Assembly: GCA_900541745.1 (NCBI GenBank)
Contig: UQLA01000012.1
Location: 1-64,000 of the forward strand
From: an uncultured Collinsella sp.
GTDB lineage: Bacteria > Actinomycetota > Coriobacteriia > Coriobacteriales > Coriobacteriaceae
Direction: 5' to 3'
Length of the DNA stretch: 64,000 bases
The position numbers and the translations under genes were made by a program. Positions within the stretch are counted from its first letter, which is position 1. Each line of letters starts with the position of its first letter. This document shows positions 19,296 to 28,163 of the stretch, in pieces. The notes under the pieces were generated by a model. The model searched no databases and had not been told where the DNA came from. It was given only the letters and a program-made list of their open reading frames with translations.

Positions 19296-19367
19296 GGCGG
19301 TCGTGGCGCACGCCCGCGCCCGCGGGCTTATGATGGACGATAACGAGACGGAAAGGGGTCAGGTAGC

Positions 19368-19784
19368 ATGGCCGAGGACAATAGGAACAAACCGCTGTAC
19401 ATGATCAGCGTGGCGGCCGAGCTGACCGGCATGCATCCGCAGACTCTGCGCGTCTACGAGTCCAAGGGACTGGTGAACCCCCAGCGCTCGGGCGGTAACA
19501 CGCGTCTGTATTCGCGTGCCGATATCGAGCGCCTGGAGCTCATCAACCAGCTGACCGACGAGGGCATCAACCTTGCCGGCGTGGTGCGCATCCTCGATAT
19601 GAAGGAGCGTGCCGAGGAGCGCGAGCGCGAGAACGAAAAGCTCCGCGCCCGCGTGCGCCAGCTCGAGGACGAGCTGCACGAGTACAAGATGCAGAAGAAG
19701 ATCACCGCTCTGGCCCCGCGCGACGGCTCGGTTAACCCCGAGCAAGTCATGCGCAAACTTTTGGGCGCCGGCGGGGATTTGTAG
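19368..19784 (+). CDS. hspR: heat-shock repressor HspR (MerR family)
   Basis: 138 residues. MerR-type HTH at residues 9-55 (ISVAAELTGMHPQTLRVYES) with the wing motif GGNTRLYS, then a coiled coil (residues 75-110, RAEERERENEKLR). It lies after dnaJ as in other actinobacteria, where HspR represses dnaK and clpB and uses DnaK as co-repressor. Here it is separated from dnaJ by 72 bases. Candidate sites are 15348-15374 and 24772-24798. Confidence 0.94.
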   Translation: MAEDNRNKPLYMISVAAELTGMHPQTLRVYESKGLVNPQRSGGNTRLYSRADIERLELINQLTDEGINLAGVVRILDMKERAEERERENEKLRARVRQLEDELHEYKMQKKITALAPRDGSVNPEQVMRKLLGAGGDL

Positions 19785-19894
19785 TTACGCGGTTTTACCA
19801 AACCGCGTAACGGGCCGACGCTGCGCGCCGCCCAGAGCGACAATTTGTCATTCAAAAGGCAAGGCATGACCAGAAGGTCTATGCCTTGCCTTTT
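19784..19894 (+). terminator. two hairpins after hspR
   Basis: A 12-bp perfect stem at 19784-19811 begins on the last base of the hspR stop codon. A second stem of at least 14 bp at 19854-19894 (AAAAGGCAAGGCAT with complement) ends in TTTT on both strands and is a good bidirectional terminator. Confidence 0.75.
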
Positions 19895-19925
19895 CCATGC
19901 CAACTTGTTCGCTCTGGACGCCGCT

Positions 19926-20010
19926 CGCTGTCCGTCCTCTGCCTGCGGCGTTGCCTTGCTCCGGATACGGTAGGGTAGTCATTGGGGACGTTCTTAAATG
20001 ACTAGTCGAA
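19926..20010. repeat. dispersed intergenic repeat (copy 2)
   Basis: Positions 19926-19955 repeat 87-116 with one mismatch. Positions 19977-20004 repeat half of the palindrome at 36563-36645 (TTGGGGACGTTCTTAAA then TGACTAG). No gene is visible between 19895 and 20177; the last part should hold the promoter of the hydratase gene. Confidence 0.65.
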
Positions 20011-20177
20011 AGGGACACTCTTGCACTAAATCTGCCAGCCCTCGCCCGGCTCGTCCTTTACTTTACCGAGATAAAGTGAACGTGTAGATTCGCAACCCAC
20101 TCGCAACCGTTCTATGGCACGATATTGAACGAATGTATGCTATGCGCCCGAGCCTTTCGGGCAGAGTGGGAGACAGT

Positions 20178-22478
20178 ATGGTTAAGCTGTACGAGGACGG
20201 CATCTACCTGCGCGGCGGCAGCGAGATTGTGCCTGCGGCCGAGGCTGCCGAGCACGGTATTACGCAGACACCCGAGGATGCCAAGCGTGGCACCATCGCG
20301 TATTCGATCCTCCAGGCACACAATACGTCCGGAGATCCCGAGGCGCTCAAGATTCGCTTCGATGCCATGGCGAGCCACGACATCACCTTTGTTGGCATCA
20401 TCCAGACGGCGCGCGCCTCGGGCATGGAGCAGTTCCCGCTGCCCTACGTGCTCACCAACTGCCACAACTCGCTGTGTGCTGTGGGCGGTACCATCAACGA
20501 GGACGACCACGTCTTCGGTCTCTCGGCTGCCAAAAAGTACGGCGGCATCTTCGTTCCGCCGCACATCGCCGTCATCCACTCCTTTATGCGTGAGAACTTT
20601 GCCGGCTGCGGCAAGATGATCTTGGGCTCCGACTCGCACACCCGCTACGGCGCCCTGGGCACCATGGCCGTGGGCGAGGGCGGCGGGGAGCTGGCCAAGC
20701 AGCTGCTGCGTGACACCTACGATGTCGCCTATCCCGGCGTTGTCGCCATCTACCTCACGGGCGCCCCGCGCCCCGGCGTCGGCCCGCACGACGTGGCGCT
20801 CGCCATCATCCGTGCCGTCTTTGCCAAGGGCTACGTTAAGAACAAGGTCATGGAGTTTGTGGGCCCCGGCGTCGCGAGCATGACGACTGACTACCGCAAC
20901 GGCGTCGACGTCATGACTACCGAGACCACCTGCCTGTCGAGCATCTGGGCCACCGACGAGGACACGCACGCGTTTTTGGCCATGCACGGCCGCGGCGACG
21001 ACTACCGCGAGCTCAAGCCCGCCGATGTCGCCTACTACGACGGCTGTGTCGAGGTCGATCTGTCGAGCATCAAGCCCATGATCGCCCTGCCGTTCCATCC
21101 TTCCAACGGCTTTGAGATCGATGAGCTCAACGAGAACCTCGAGGACATCCTGCATGAGGTCGAGCTCGAGGCCGCCAAGATTGGCGAGGGCAAGACGCAC
21201 TTTAGCCTGCTCGACAAGATCGTCGACGGTAAGCTGCACGTGCAGCAGGGCGTCATCGCCGGCTGCTCGGGCGGCAATTACGATTCCGTGGTCCAGGCTG
21301 CTCGCGTGCTCAAGGGTGCCAACACCGGCTGCGGCGAGTTTTCGCTGTCGGTCTATCCCACAAGCCAGCCCGTGGCGCTCGAACTTACGCGCCGTGGCTA
21401 CATCTACGACCTTATGGAGGCCGGTGCGATCGTGCGCACGGCGTTCTGCGGCCCGTGCTTTGGCGCCGGCGACACGCCCGCCAACAACGGCCTTTCGATC
21501 CGCCACACCACGCGCAACTTCCCCAACCGCGAGGGTTCCAAGCCGGGAAATGGCCAGCTGAGTGCCGTGGCCCTGATGGACGCCCGCTCCATTGCGGCGA
21601 CGGCTGCCAACGGCGGCGTCCTGACGCCGGCGACCGACCTGCCCGAGGAGACTTGGGATGAGGCCTGCGAGTACACCTTTGACGACGCGCCGTACAAAAA
21701 GCGTGTGTACTGGGGCTTTGGCAAGGCGGAGCCTGCCGACGAACTGGTCGAGGGCCCCAACATCAAGCCGTGGCCCGCGATGGAGCCTCTCGGCGACGAT
21801 ATCCTGCTCAAGGTGTGCTCCAAGATCATGGACCCGGTCACTACGACCGACGAGCTCATTCCCTCGGGCGAGACGAGCTCCTTCCGCTCCAACCCGCTGG
21901 GTCTGGCCGAGTTTACGCTCAGCCGTCGCGACCCTGCCTACGTGGGCCGCTCCAAGGAGGTCGACGCGGTGGAAAAGCGTCGCGTGGCCGGCGAGGCCGC
22001 GGGCGACCTGGCGGCGCTCGATGCCGAACTTGCCGGCGTGTTTGAGGCGCTGGCCGGCGCGGGTGTCGCGGTCGATGCCAAGGCGACCGAGTACGGCTCT
22101 ATGCTCTATGCCAAGAAGCCCGGTGACGGTTCTGCCCGCGAGCAGGCCGCGAGCTGTCAGCGCGTGATTGGCGGCTTGGCCAACATCGTCCACGAGTACG
22201 CCACCAAGCGCTATCGCTCCAACGTGATGAACTGGGGCATGGTGCCCTTCCAGATGGAGGCGGAGCCCAACTTTGAGGTGGGCGACTACGTCTTTGTGCC
22301 GGGTATCCGTGCCGCGCTCGACGGCGACCTGAAGGACATCGCCGCCTACGTGGTGCGCGCCGACGGCACGGTCGAGCAGATTGAGCTCTACATTGCCGAT
22401 ATGACGGCAGAGGAGCGTGCCATCGTCAAGGCTGGCTGCCTGATCAACTACAACAAGTTCAAGGCCGCTGCCGAGTAA
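20178..22478 (+). CDS. aconitase-family hydratase (YbhJ-like)
   Basis: 766 residues. The [4Fe-4S] ligands typical of aconitases are seen in AGCSGGNYD (near 370) and FCGPCFGAG (near 425), with the N-terminal VLTNCHNSL and SDSHTRYG active-site segments and a C-terminal swivel domain. The closest described group is the YbhJ/hydratase branch; the substrate is unknown and need not be citrate. Start at 20178 has GGGAGA upstream; a start 45 bases earlier is possible. Monocistronic, not next to other TCA-cycle genes. Confidence 0.88.
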   Translation: MVKLYEDGIYLRGGSEIVPAAEAAEHGITQTPEDAKRGTIAYSILQAHNTSGDPEALKIRFDAMASHDITFVGIIQTARASGMEQFPLPYVLTNCHNSLCAVGGTINEDDHVFGLSAAKKYGGIFVPPHIAVIHSFMRENFAGCGKMILGSDSHTRYGALGTMAVGEGGGELAKQLLRDTYDVAYPGVVAIYLTGAPRPGVGPHDVALAIIRAVFAKGYVKNKVMEFVGPGVASMTTDYRNGVDVMTTETTCLSSIWATDEDTHAFLAMHGRGDDYRELKPADVAYYDGCVEVDLSSIKPMIALPFHPSNGFEIDELNENLEDILHEVELEAAKIGEGKTHFSLLDKIVDGKLHVQQGVIAGCSGGNYDSVVQAARVLKGANTGCGEFSLSVYPTSQPVALELTRRGYIYDLMEAGAIVRTAFCGPCFGAGDTPANNGLSIRHTTRNFPNREGSKPGNGQLSAVALMDARSIAATAANGGVLTPATDLPEETWDEACEYTFDDAPYKKRVYWGFGKAEPADELVEGPNIKPWPAMEPLGDDILLKVCSKIMDPVTTTDELIPSGETSSFRSNPLGLAEFTLSRRDPAYVGRSKEVDAVEKRRVAGEAAGDLAALDAELAGVFEALAGAGVAVDAKATEYGSMLYAKKPGDGSAREQAASCQRVIGGLANIVHEYATKRYRSNVMNWGMVPFQMEAEPNFEVGDYVFVPGIRAALDGDLKDIAAYVVRADGTVEQIELYIADMTAEERAIVKAGCLINYNKFKAAAE

Positions 22479-22489
22479 CTCTGCTGTAC

Positions 22490-22561
22490 GCCCCGGCCAC
22501 ACCTTTCCCTCGTGCTCACGCGCTTCGCGAGGGTCGCCCGAGGGAAAGGTGTGGCCGGGGC
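22490..22561. repeat. perfect 23-bp inverted repeat
   Basis: Arms 22490-22512 and 22539-22561 are perfectly complementary, with a 26-base loop. It begins 12 bases after the hydratase stop. It lacks a T-tract, so it is either a strong 3' RNA hairpin or a repeat element. Confidence 0.7.
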
Positions 22562-22654
22562 TATCGCGACGTTCTCGTTGGGTCTTGAGAAACGCTAATA
22601 AATAGACTTGCTTGATGTCGCCTCTGTTAATGGGGCGGCTTCTTTTTGTCGAAA

Positions 22655-22891
22655 ACCGCCACAAAGGGGACAGGCGCCTTTGTGGTGGTCCGCGGTTTGT
22701 CTCGTTCTGTAACAGGTAGACCCTTATTTGCCGAGCGGTTGTTACAGATCTAGATAAACGGGCACCGCTGAACAATTCATCTCGATCCGTAACATCTGGA
22801 CCCAAAAACGGCCGCTAGATGTTACAGATTGAGATGGTGAACGCCGGGGCCGAAGATCACCACAAAGGCTCCTGTCTCCTTTATGGTGGTG
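22655..22891. repeat. palindromic repeats, families B and D (two of each)
   Basis: Family B, CCACAAAGG-n9-CCTTTGTGG, at 22655-22689 and 22857-22891. Family D, CTCG-n-TCTGTAACA to TGTTACAGAT-n-AGAT, at 22700-22755 and 22780-22835. Copies alternate B-D-D-B. The rest of 22562-22945 holds nothing else recognisable. Confidence 0.75.
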
Positions 22892-22945
22892 GGGGGGCGA
22901 GCTCGATGTTGCCGTGCTCGTTGAACGACATTCTAATGAGCGTCT

Positions 22946-23614
22946 CTACAGAATTTCATCTGGGCTGGCGGGTTTGGTTGTTTTGGGGATGCCGAGTTTG
23001 GATGACGCGAAATCGTCAACATTGTCCTTAATTCCGTCTTTGGTGTAGACAGTGACCATATAGGTGCTGTGTCCGAATTCGCCCTTGTCGCGTGTTGCCC
23101 AGGCATCCCAGTAGGCGGCCCCGTTTCGCCCTTTGATTTTTCCGACACGGCGGAGTTCTGTTCGCTTTAATTTCCGGTTGCTATAGATGGTTCGACCGGC
23201 TTCCGCGGTGAGCCCGCACTGTCCAAGCAGCTTGTCGAGGACTTGGTTCATGTGGCGCTCATCGGTGTTTGGTGCGTAGTCGTAGGCGAGGGTGATGGAG
23301 TCGAGTGGCTGGTCGTCGATCAGATAGTTTAGCGCCTGAGGTTCAAGGCAGAAATAGGGGGAGCATCCGTCGACCTTGCCGAGCAACGGTAACTTGGACT
23401 GCCAACTTCCGGTGGGAATTGCATATTCGTAGAACACGCCACGGCAGACAAAGGAGAGCGAGGTGGCACGCGAGCCGGCGTCGATCATCCCGCAAAGATC
23501 GAAGGGCGAGGCGATACCAAAAGAAAAGGGCGTGATGACGATAAGGAAGAGCATCACGATGGGTATGGCGAGAATGGCGATGACGTTGCGACCGGTGGAA
23601 TGAGGCGGCTTCAT
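22946..23614 (-). CDS. orphan membrane-anchored extracellular protein
   Basis: 222 residues, no known family. One N-terminal membrane helix (about residues 8-32, VIAILAIPIVMLFLIVI) with short basic start, then an outside domain with six cysteines that could pair. Start at 23614 is chosen because AGGAG lies seven bases upstream. The gene sits between palindromic repeats and faces another orphan anchored gene, as if both were acquired. Function unknown. Confidence 0.7.
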   Translation of the reverse strand: MKPPHSTGRNVIAILAIPIVMLFLIVITPFSFGIASPFDLCGMIDAGSRATSLSFVCRGVFYEYAIPTGSWQSKLPLLGKVDGCSPYFCLEPQALNYLIDDQPLDSITLAYDYAPNTDERHMNQVLDKLLGQCGLTAEAGRTIYSNRKLKRTELRRVGKIKGRNGAAYWDAWATRDKGEFGHSTYMVTVYTKDGIKDNVDDFASSKLGIPKTTKPASPDEIL

Positions 23615-23723
23615 ATGCGCTCCTCGAGACAAAGATCTGTTGAGGATAGGCAGAAATGGATATGTTCAGAGAACAATTCAAGTTTAATCTCATGGCGCGA
23701 GATGGTCGACCGTTAGCGTCGAA

Positions 23724-23759
23724 AACCACCACAAAGGTGCCTGTCCCCTTTGTGGTGGT
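23724..23759. repeat. palindromic repeat, family B copy 3
   Basis: Near-perfect palindrome ACCACCACAAAGG to CCTTTGTGGTGGT, in the gap between two divergently placed orphan genes. Confidence 0.75.
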
Positions 23760-23815
23760 GAGGAGCGCGCGGCTTCTTTTGGTAATAGTGTTAGCTGGAG
23801 GTATCATTAGGGCAC

Positions 23816-24520
23816 ATGGCGAAGGCTTGCATTGTGAGGTGCTTTACTGTGAGAAGTCCTGCCCGTATTGGATTGATTGTTTTGGCGCTTGCGATCACCG
23901 TGGTTGGCATGGGTGCTGTCAGCATGGCGTTTCTACCTGCTGCGGTGACGGAGCCGGTGGTCAAGCCTGTGGCTCAATCTGTCGAACTTCTGACCGGCGA
24001 CGACAAGCCCGAGACCATTACCGTTGATTTTGATGAGCAGCCGGCTGTGCTGGGTATTAGCAATTATCCGAGTATTCAGCTTGGGGCCATGCGCTATACC
24101 ACGGATACAAGCCTGATCGATAGGGCGTCCGAGCTACTCAAGGGCAAAACATTTAAGCGTTGGTACGGATATGCGTCCTATCGGGCAAAAGCGAACGACA
24201 TGGTTGGCGGATGTCACTCTTCCATCGAGCTGGACACTGCAAACGGCGCAAAGTTATGTGATGTCTCGTACGATCCGGGTTACGAGGGCAATGAGGGTCC
24301 GGGTATTTACATCATGGCCGGCGATGCAGCCTATGTCATGGAGGGCGACCAGGCCGAGCTCAACGATTTTATGGGTCAGTGTATCCAAGATGCCTATAAA
24401 CAGACCTGCTTGCCTGACCCGCAGACTGCACGCGATAGTGGGTCTGCCCGTACATGGCTGTTCGAGGATGAGATGCCCTGGAGCGGCGAATCGGGAAGCA
24501 CGGGTTCGGCAAGTAAATAG
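23816..24520 (+). CDS. orphan membrane-anchored extracellular protein
   Basis: 234 residues, unrecognised. N-terminal membrane helix at about residues 17-42 (ARIGLIVLALAITVVGMG), then an outside domain of about 190 residues with four cysteines, acidic, ending in a Ser/Gly tail. GGAGG lies about 19 bases before the ATG, further than usual, so the true start may be a TTG or GTG inside the first dozen codons. Flanked on both sides by family B and D palindromes. Confidence 0.65.
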   Translation: MAKACIVRCFTVRSPARIGLIVLALAITVVGMGAVSMAFLPAAVTEPVVKPVAQSVELLTGDDKPETITVDFDEQPAVLGISNYPSIQLGAMRYTTDTSLIDRASELLKGKTFKRWYGYASYRAKANDMVGGCHSSIELDTANGAKLCDVSYDPGYEGNEGPGIYIMAGDAAYVMEGDQAELNDFMGQCIQDAYKQTCLPDPQTARDSGSARTWLFEDEMPWSGESGSTGSASK

Positions 24521-24526
24521 AGACTG

Positions 24527-24711
24527 CAACCACCACAAAGGTACCCGTCCCCTTTGTAGTAGTTCTCGGTTTGTCTCGATCTGTAACATCTTGGCCGCTA
24601 AAAGTGGGCCTGGTGTTACAGATTTAGATTTTCGATTCGGGTGTCTTCTGTTTGTCTCGATCTGTAACATCTAGGATCAAAAATGGCTGCTAGATGTTAC
24701 AGATCGAGACG
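24527..24711. repeat. palindromic repeats, families B (one) and D (two)
   Basis: Family B copy 4 at 24527-24564, diverged in the right arm. Family D copies at 24574-24628 and 24654-24711, the last almost perfect (GATCTGTAACATCTAG and its complement). They fill the start of the clpB upstream region. Confidence 0.75.
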
Positions 24712-24771
24712 GTAGTGCGCCTGGGCAGCGGCGGGCTGACATCTCAGTACCCTATCTCTTAATCACTCAGA

Positions 24772-24798
24772 AAATCTTATATATAGAGACTTAGATTT
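24772..24798 (+). promoter_or_regulatory. clpB operator, shared with dnaK (candidate HspR site)
   Basis: Same 27-base dyad element as 15348-15374: AAATCTTATAT, five variable bases, GACTTAGATTT. TATAAG at 24802-24807 is a plausible -10 directly after it. Confidence 0.65.
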
Positions 24799-24887
24799 GT
24801 GTATAAGATCGCGCAAAGCTGGCAACAATACTTCTCGAACAACGTGAAGCCGCCCCGTAGGGCGGCCGCCCCAAGAGAGGTGATTCC

Positions 24888-27515
24888 ATGAGAATCGATA
24901 AGCTAGCAATGACGTCGCGCGAGGCGTTGCAGACCGCCATGAGCACGGCCGCTGACGCGCAGGCCGGCGCGGTGGAGCCGATTCACCTGCTGTCCGCCCT
25001 GCTTGGTGCCGGCGAGCGCAATATCTCCGTGATCATCGAGCGCATCGGTGCCGACCCGGCTCAGCTCGCACGCTCCACGCAGGATGCCATCGACCACGCG
25101 CCCAAGGTTTCGGGCGAGGGCCAGCAGATGGGTCTTTCCAATGAGCTCGTCCGCGTCATCGAGAAGGCCGAGAAGAAGGCCACCAAGATGGGCGACAGCT
25201 TTGTGGTGACCGAGCATCTGCTGATGGCGCTTGCCGAGGACAAGGGCGAGGCCGGCCGCGTGCTGCGCGACGCAGGCGTCACCAAGGAGCGCATCGAACA
25301 AGTTTACGAGGAGCTGCGCGGCGATGACCGCGTGACGTCTGCTGAGGACAAGACGCAGTTTGAGGCACTGGAACAGTACGGCCGCAATATCTGCGATCTG
25401 GCCCGTGCCGGCAAGCTCGACCCGGTCATCGGCCGTACCGATGAGATCCGTCGCACCATCCAGGTCCTGTCCCGCCGCACCAAGAACAACCCCGTGCTCA
25501 TTGGCGAGCCGGGCGTCGGCAAGACGGCCATCGTCGAGGGCATCGCCCAGCGTATCGTGGCCGGCGACGTGCCGAGCACGCTGCGCGATCGCGACCTCAT
25601 CGAGCTCGACATGAGCGCGCTGGTCGCCGGTGCCAAGTACCGCGGCGAGTTCGAGGACCGCTTGAAGGCCGTGCTCAAGGAGGTGCAGAAGTCCGAGGGC
25701 AAGGTCATCCTGTTCATCGATGAGCTCCACACCATCGTGGGCGCGGGTGCCACCGAGGGCTCCATGGACGCCGGTAACATCCTGAAGCCGGCGCTTGCCC
25801 GTGGCGACCTGCACGCGATCGGCGCGACCACGCTTGACGAGTACCGCAAGTACATCGAGAAGGACGCGGCGCTCGCGCGTCGTTTCCAGACTGTGATGGT
25901 CTCCGAGCCTACCGTCGAGGACACCATCTCGATCCTGCGTGGCCTCAAGGAGAAGTACGAGATCTTCCACGGCGTGCATATCACCGATAGCGCGCTCGTG
26001 GCCGCCGCCGACCTCTCCGATCGCTACATTGCCGATCGCTTCCTGCCCGACAAGGCTATCGACCTGGTCGATGAGGCCGCAAGCCGCCTGCGCATGGAGC
26101 TCGACAGCATGCCGGTCGAGATTGACGCCACCACGCGTCAGCTCACCCAGCTGCAGATCGAGGAGCAGGCACTCATGAAGGAGACCGACGACGCCTCCAA
26201 GGAGCGTCTGGAGGCCCTGCGCCAGGAGATCGCCGAGGTCCAAGAAAAGCTCAACGTGCAAAAGGCCGGCTGGCTCAACCAAAAGAACGCCATCGACCAC
26301 GTGCAGGAGCTCAAGGGACAGCTCGACGAGGCCAAGAGCGAAGAGGAGCGCGCGACGCGCAATGGCGACCTGGGCCGTGCGTCCGAGCTGCGCTACTCCG
26401 TGATTCCGGGCCTGCAGCAGCAGATTCAGGATTCCGAGGCTGCGCTCGAGGCGCAAAAGCAGCAGGACGGCGAGGGCCTCAACGAACAGGTGACCTCTGA
26501 TGAGATCGCCGAGGTCGTGAGCGCCTGGACCGGCGTGCCCGTGTCCAAGATGATGCAGGGCGAGCTCGACAAGTTGAAGGGCCTGGAGGGCGAGCTGCAT
26601 AAGCGCGTCATCGGTCAGGATGAGGCGGTCTCCGCTGTGGCCGCGGCCGTACGTCGCAGCCGTGCGGGCCTCTCCGATCCGGACAAGCCCATCGGCAGCT
26701 TCTTCTTCCTGGGCCCCACCGGCGTGGGCAAGACCGAGCTCGCCAAGGCGCTTGCCGAGTGCCTGTTCGACGACGAGCGCGCGCTCGTGCGTATCGACAT
26801 GTCCGAGTACATGGAGAAGTTCAGCGTCCAGCGTCTGATCGGTGCGCCCCCGGGATACGTGGGCTACGACGAGGGCGGCCAGCTCACCGAGGCCGTGCGC
26901 CGTCGTCCGTACTCCGTAATCTTGCTCGACGAGATGGAGAAGGCCCATCCGGATGTCTTTAACGTGCTGTTGCAGGTGCTTGACGACGGCCGTCTGACCG
27001 ATGGCCAGGGTCGCCAGGTGTCCTTCAAGAACACGATTATCATCATGACGTCTAACGTGGGCTCCAAGGCCATCGCCGATCTGTCCGGCAAGGACGAGGA
27101 GGAGATGCGCCATCAGGTCGACGCCGCCATGGCTCAGACCTTCCGCCCCGAGTTTCTCAACCGTATCGACGATATCGTGGTGTTCCATCCGCTCGGCATG
27201 GCGCAGATCGAGAAGATCGTCGACATCCAGCTTGCCGACGTCCGCGCACGCCTGGCCAAGGAGCGCATGACGCTTGCCATCACCCCGGCGGCCAAGCAGA
27301 TGCTCGCCGTGGGCGGCCTGGACCCCGTGTTCGGTGCCCGTCCGCTCAAGCGTCTGGTCCAGCGCGAGGTCGTGGACGCCATCGCCGCCGCCATCATCGA
27401 CGGCACGGTGCGCGAGGGCGATCAGGTGACGGTCGATGTCGACAAGGACGGCGGCTTTACCGTCGTGTGCGATAACACGCCGGCGGCCACCTACGAGGTC
27501 CCCGACGCCGAGTAG
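24888..27515 (+). CDS. clpB: disaggregase ClpB
   Basis: 875 residues. Clp N-domain (1-145), first AAA+ domain with Walker A GEPGVGKT near 205, a middle coiled-coil domain (about 400-520) that marks ClpB rather than ClpA/C, and a second AAA+ domain with GPTGVGKT near 608. With DnaK, DnaJ and GrpE it extracts proteins from aggregates. GAGAGGTG precedes the ATG. Expected to be in the HspR regulon. Confidence 0.97.
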   Translation: MRIDKLAMTSREALQTAMSTAADAQAGAVEPIHLLSALLGAGERNISVIIERIGADPAQLARSTQDAIDHAPKVSGEGQQMGLSNELVRVIEKAEKKATKMGDSFVVTEHLLMALAEDKGEAGRVLRDAGVTKERIEQVYEELRGDDRVTSAEDKTQFEALEQYGRNICDLARAGKLDPVIGRTDEIRRTIQVLSRRTKNNPVLIGEPGVGKTAIVEGIAQRIVAGDVPSTLRDRDLIELDMSALVAGAKYRGEFEDRLKAVLKEVQKSEGKVILFIDELHTIVGAGATEGSMDAGNILKPALARGDLHAIGATTLDEYRKYIEKDAALARRFQTVMVSEPTVEDTISILRGLKEKYEIFHGVHITDSALVAAADLSDRYIADRFLPDKAIDLVDEAASRLRMELDSMPVEIDATTRQLTQLQIEEQALMKETDDASKERLEALRQEIAEVQEKLNVQKAGWLNQKNAIDHVQELKGQLDEAKSEEERATRNGDLGRASELRYSVIPGLQQQIQDSEAALEAQKQQDGEGLNEQVTSDEIAEVVSAWTGVPVSKMMQGELDKLKGLEGELHKRVIGQDEAVSAVAAAVRRSRAGLSDPDKPIGSFFFLGPTGVGKTELAKALAECLFDDERALVRIDMSEYMEKFSVQRLIGAPPGYVGYDEGGQLTEAVRRRPYSVILLDEMEKAHPDVFNVLLQVLDDGRLTDGQGRQVSFKNTIIIMTSNVGSKAIADLSGKDEEEMRHQVDAAMAQTFRPEFLNRIDDIVVFHPLGMAQIEKIVDIQLADVRARLAKERMTLAITPAAKQMLAVGGLDPVFGARPLKRLVQREVVDAIAAAIIDGTVREGDQVTVDVDKDGGFTVVCDNTPAATYEVPDAE

Positions 27516-27559
27516 ATTTTGGGCCATGCCTTAAAATCTGTCAGTCGTCTCTAAACGCC

Positions 27560-27596
27560 AAGGGCGGCGGATCCAATTGGGTTCGCCGCCCTTTTT
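27560..27596 (+). terminator. intrinsic terminator after clpB
   Basis: Ten-bp stem AAGGGCGGCG / CGCCGCCCTT followed by TTTT and C. Strong, about 45 bases after the clpB stop. Confidence 0.85.
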
Positions 27597-27646
27597 CGTG
27601 CGACAATCGATGTTGTTGAACGGATGCGATGCAAGGAGATATGCAG

Positions 27647-27841
27647 ATGAAAGACGAGATCAAGACAAGCGCGCCGGCGACCGATGCCGCACCCGCCGCA
27701 CCCAAGCCTGCGCCTAAGCCGGCGCCCAAGCCGCGCGACCCCTACATCCGTGCCGAGAACGAGGATGACGACGGCTACGATCCCTACAGCGATCGCCGCC
27801 CCGAGCGCGAGCCAATGTTCGAAGCCGACCCGTGGCGCTGA
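27647..27841 (+). CDS. small Pro/Ala-rich acidic protein
   Basis: 64 residues, unrecognised, no signal peptide or membrane segment. A Pro-Ala-Lys stretch (APKPAPKPAPK) precedes an acidic, Arg- and Tyr-rich half. AAGGAG lies eight bases before this ATG, supporting a real gene despite the low complexity. Likely disordered. Confidence 0.6.
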   Translation: MKDEIKTSAPATDAAPAAPKPAPKPAPKPRDPYIRAENEDDDGYDPYSDRRPEREPMFEADPWR

Positions 27842-27867
27842 GTGCCACCCAAAAGGCGACCAATAAG

Positions 27868-27930
27868 TTGCGGTGAAATAGGGACTGTTTTGCGGTTTGA
27901 CCAGCAAAAACAGTCCCTATTTCACCGCAA
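27868..27930. repeat. perfect 24-bp inverted repeat
   Basis: Arms 27868-27891 and 27907-27930 are perfectly complementary, with a 15-base loop. The motif GGGACTGTTTT with its complement resembles other short intergenic palindromes of this genome but has no second copy in the window. The rest of 27842-28095 holds no gene. Confidence 0.7.
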
Positions 27931-28095
27931 CTGCGTTAGGGATTTTTCTGCAGGGGGAGGGTAGTCAAAAAAGCCCCGTCCCAAATTGACTGCTCGGGGA
28001 GTCGCATTCGAGCTCGGTTGTCCTCTTAGCCACTCGATATCCTTCGGAGCAATAACGGTGATAAAACTTGCTTAAGTGTTAATCAAGCCACACAC

Positions 28096-28155
28096 AATCT
28101 TGCTCTCTAATTAATCAAGAATCAGTATAATTTTGATTAGCTAGAGAGCAAGATT
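28096..28155 (+). promoter_or_regulatory. large dyad flanking the promoter of the AAA ATPase gene
   Basis: Arms 28096-28118 and 28133-28155 match over 23 bases with two mismatches. The loop holds a consensus -10 TATAAT at 28126-28131, and the right arm ends at the ribosome site GGAG. A protein bound to both arms would cover the promoter; in RNA only the right arm is transcribed, so this is an operator rather than an attenuator. Confidence 0.65.
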
Positions 28156-28163
28156 GGAGAATC

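Noticed and set aside
20112..22805. 897-codon minus-strand frame opposite the hydratase gene, and similar long antisense frames opposite clpB (24903-27527), dnaK and the flavoprotein
   Set aside because: GC-rich third-position bias opens the antisense frame; the translations have low-complexity Gly/Leu/Arg/His content and no domains.
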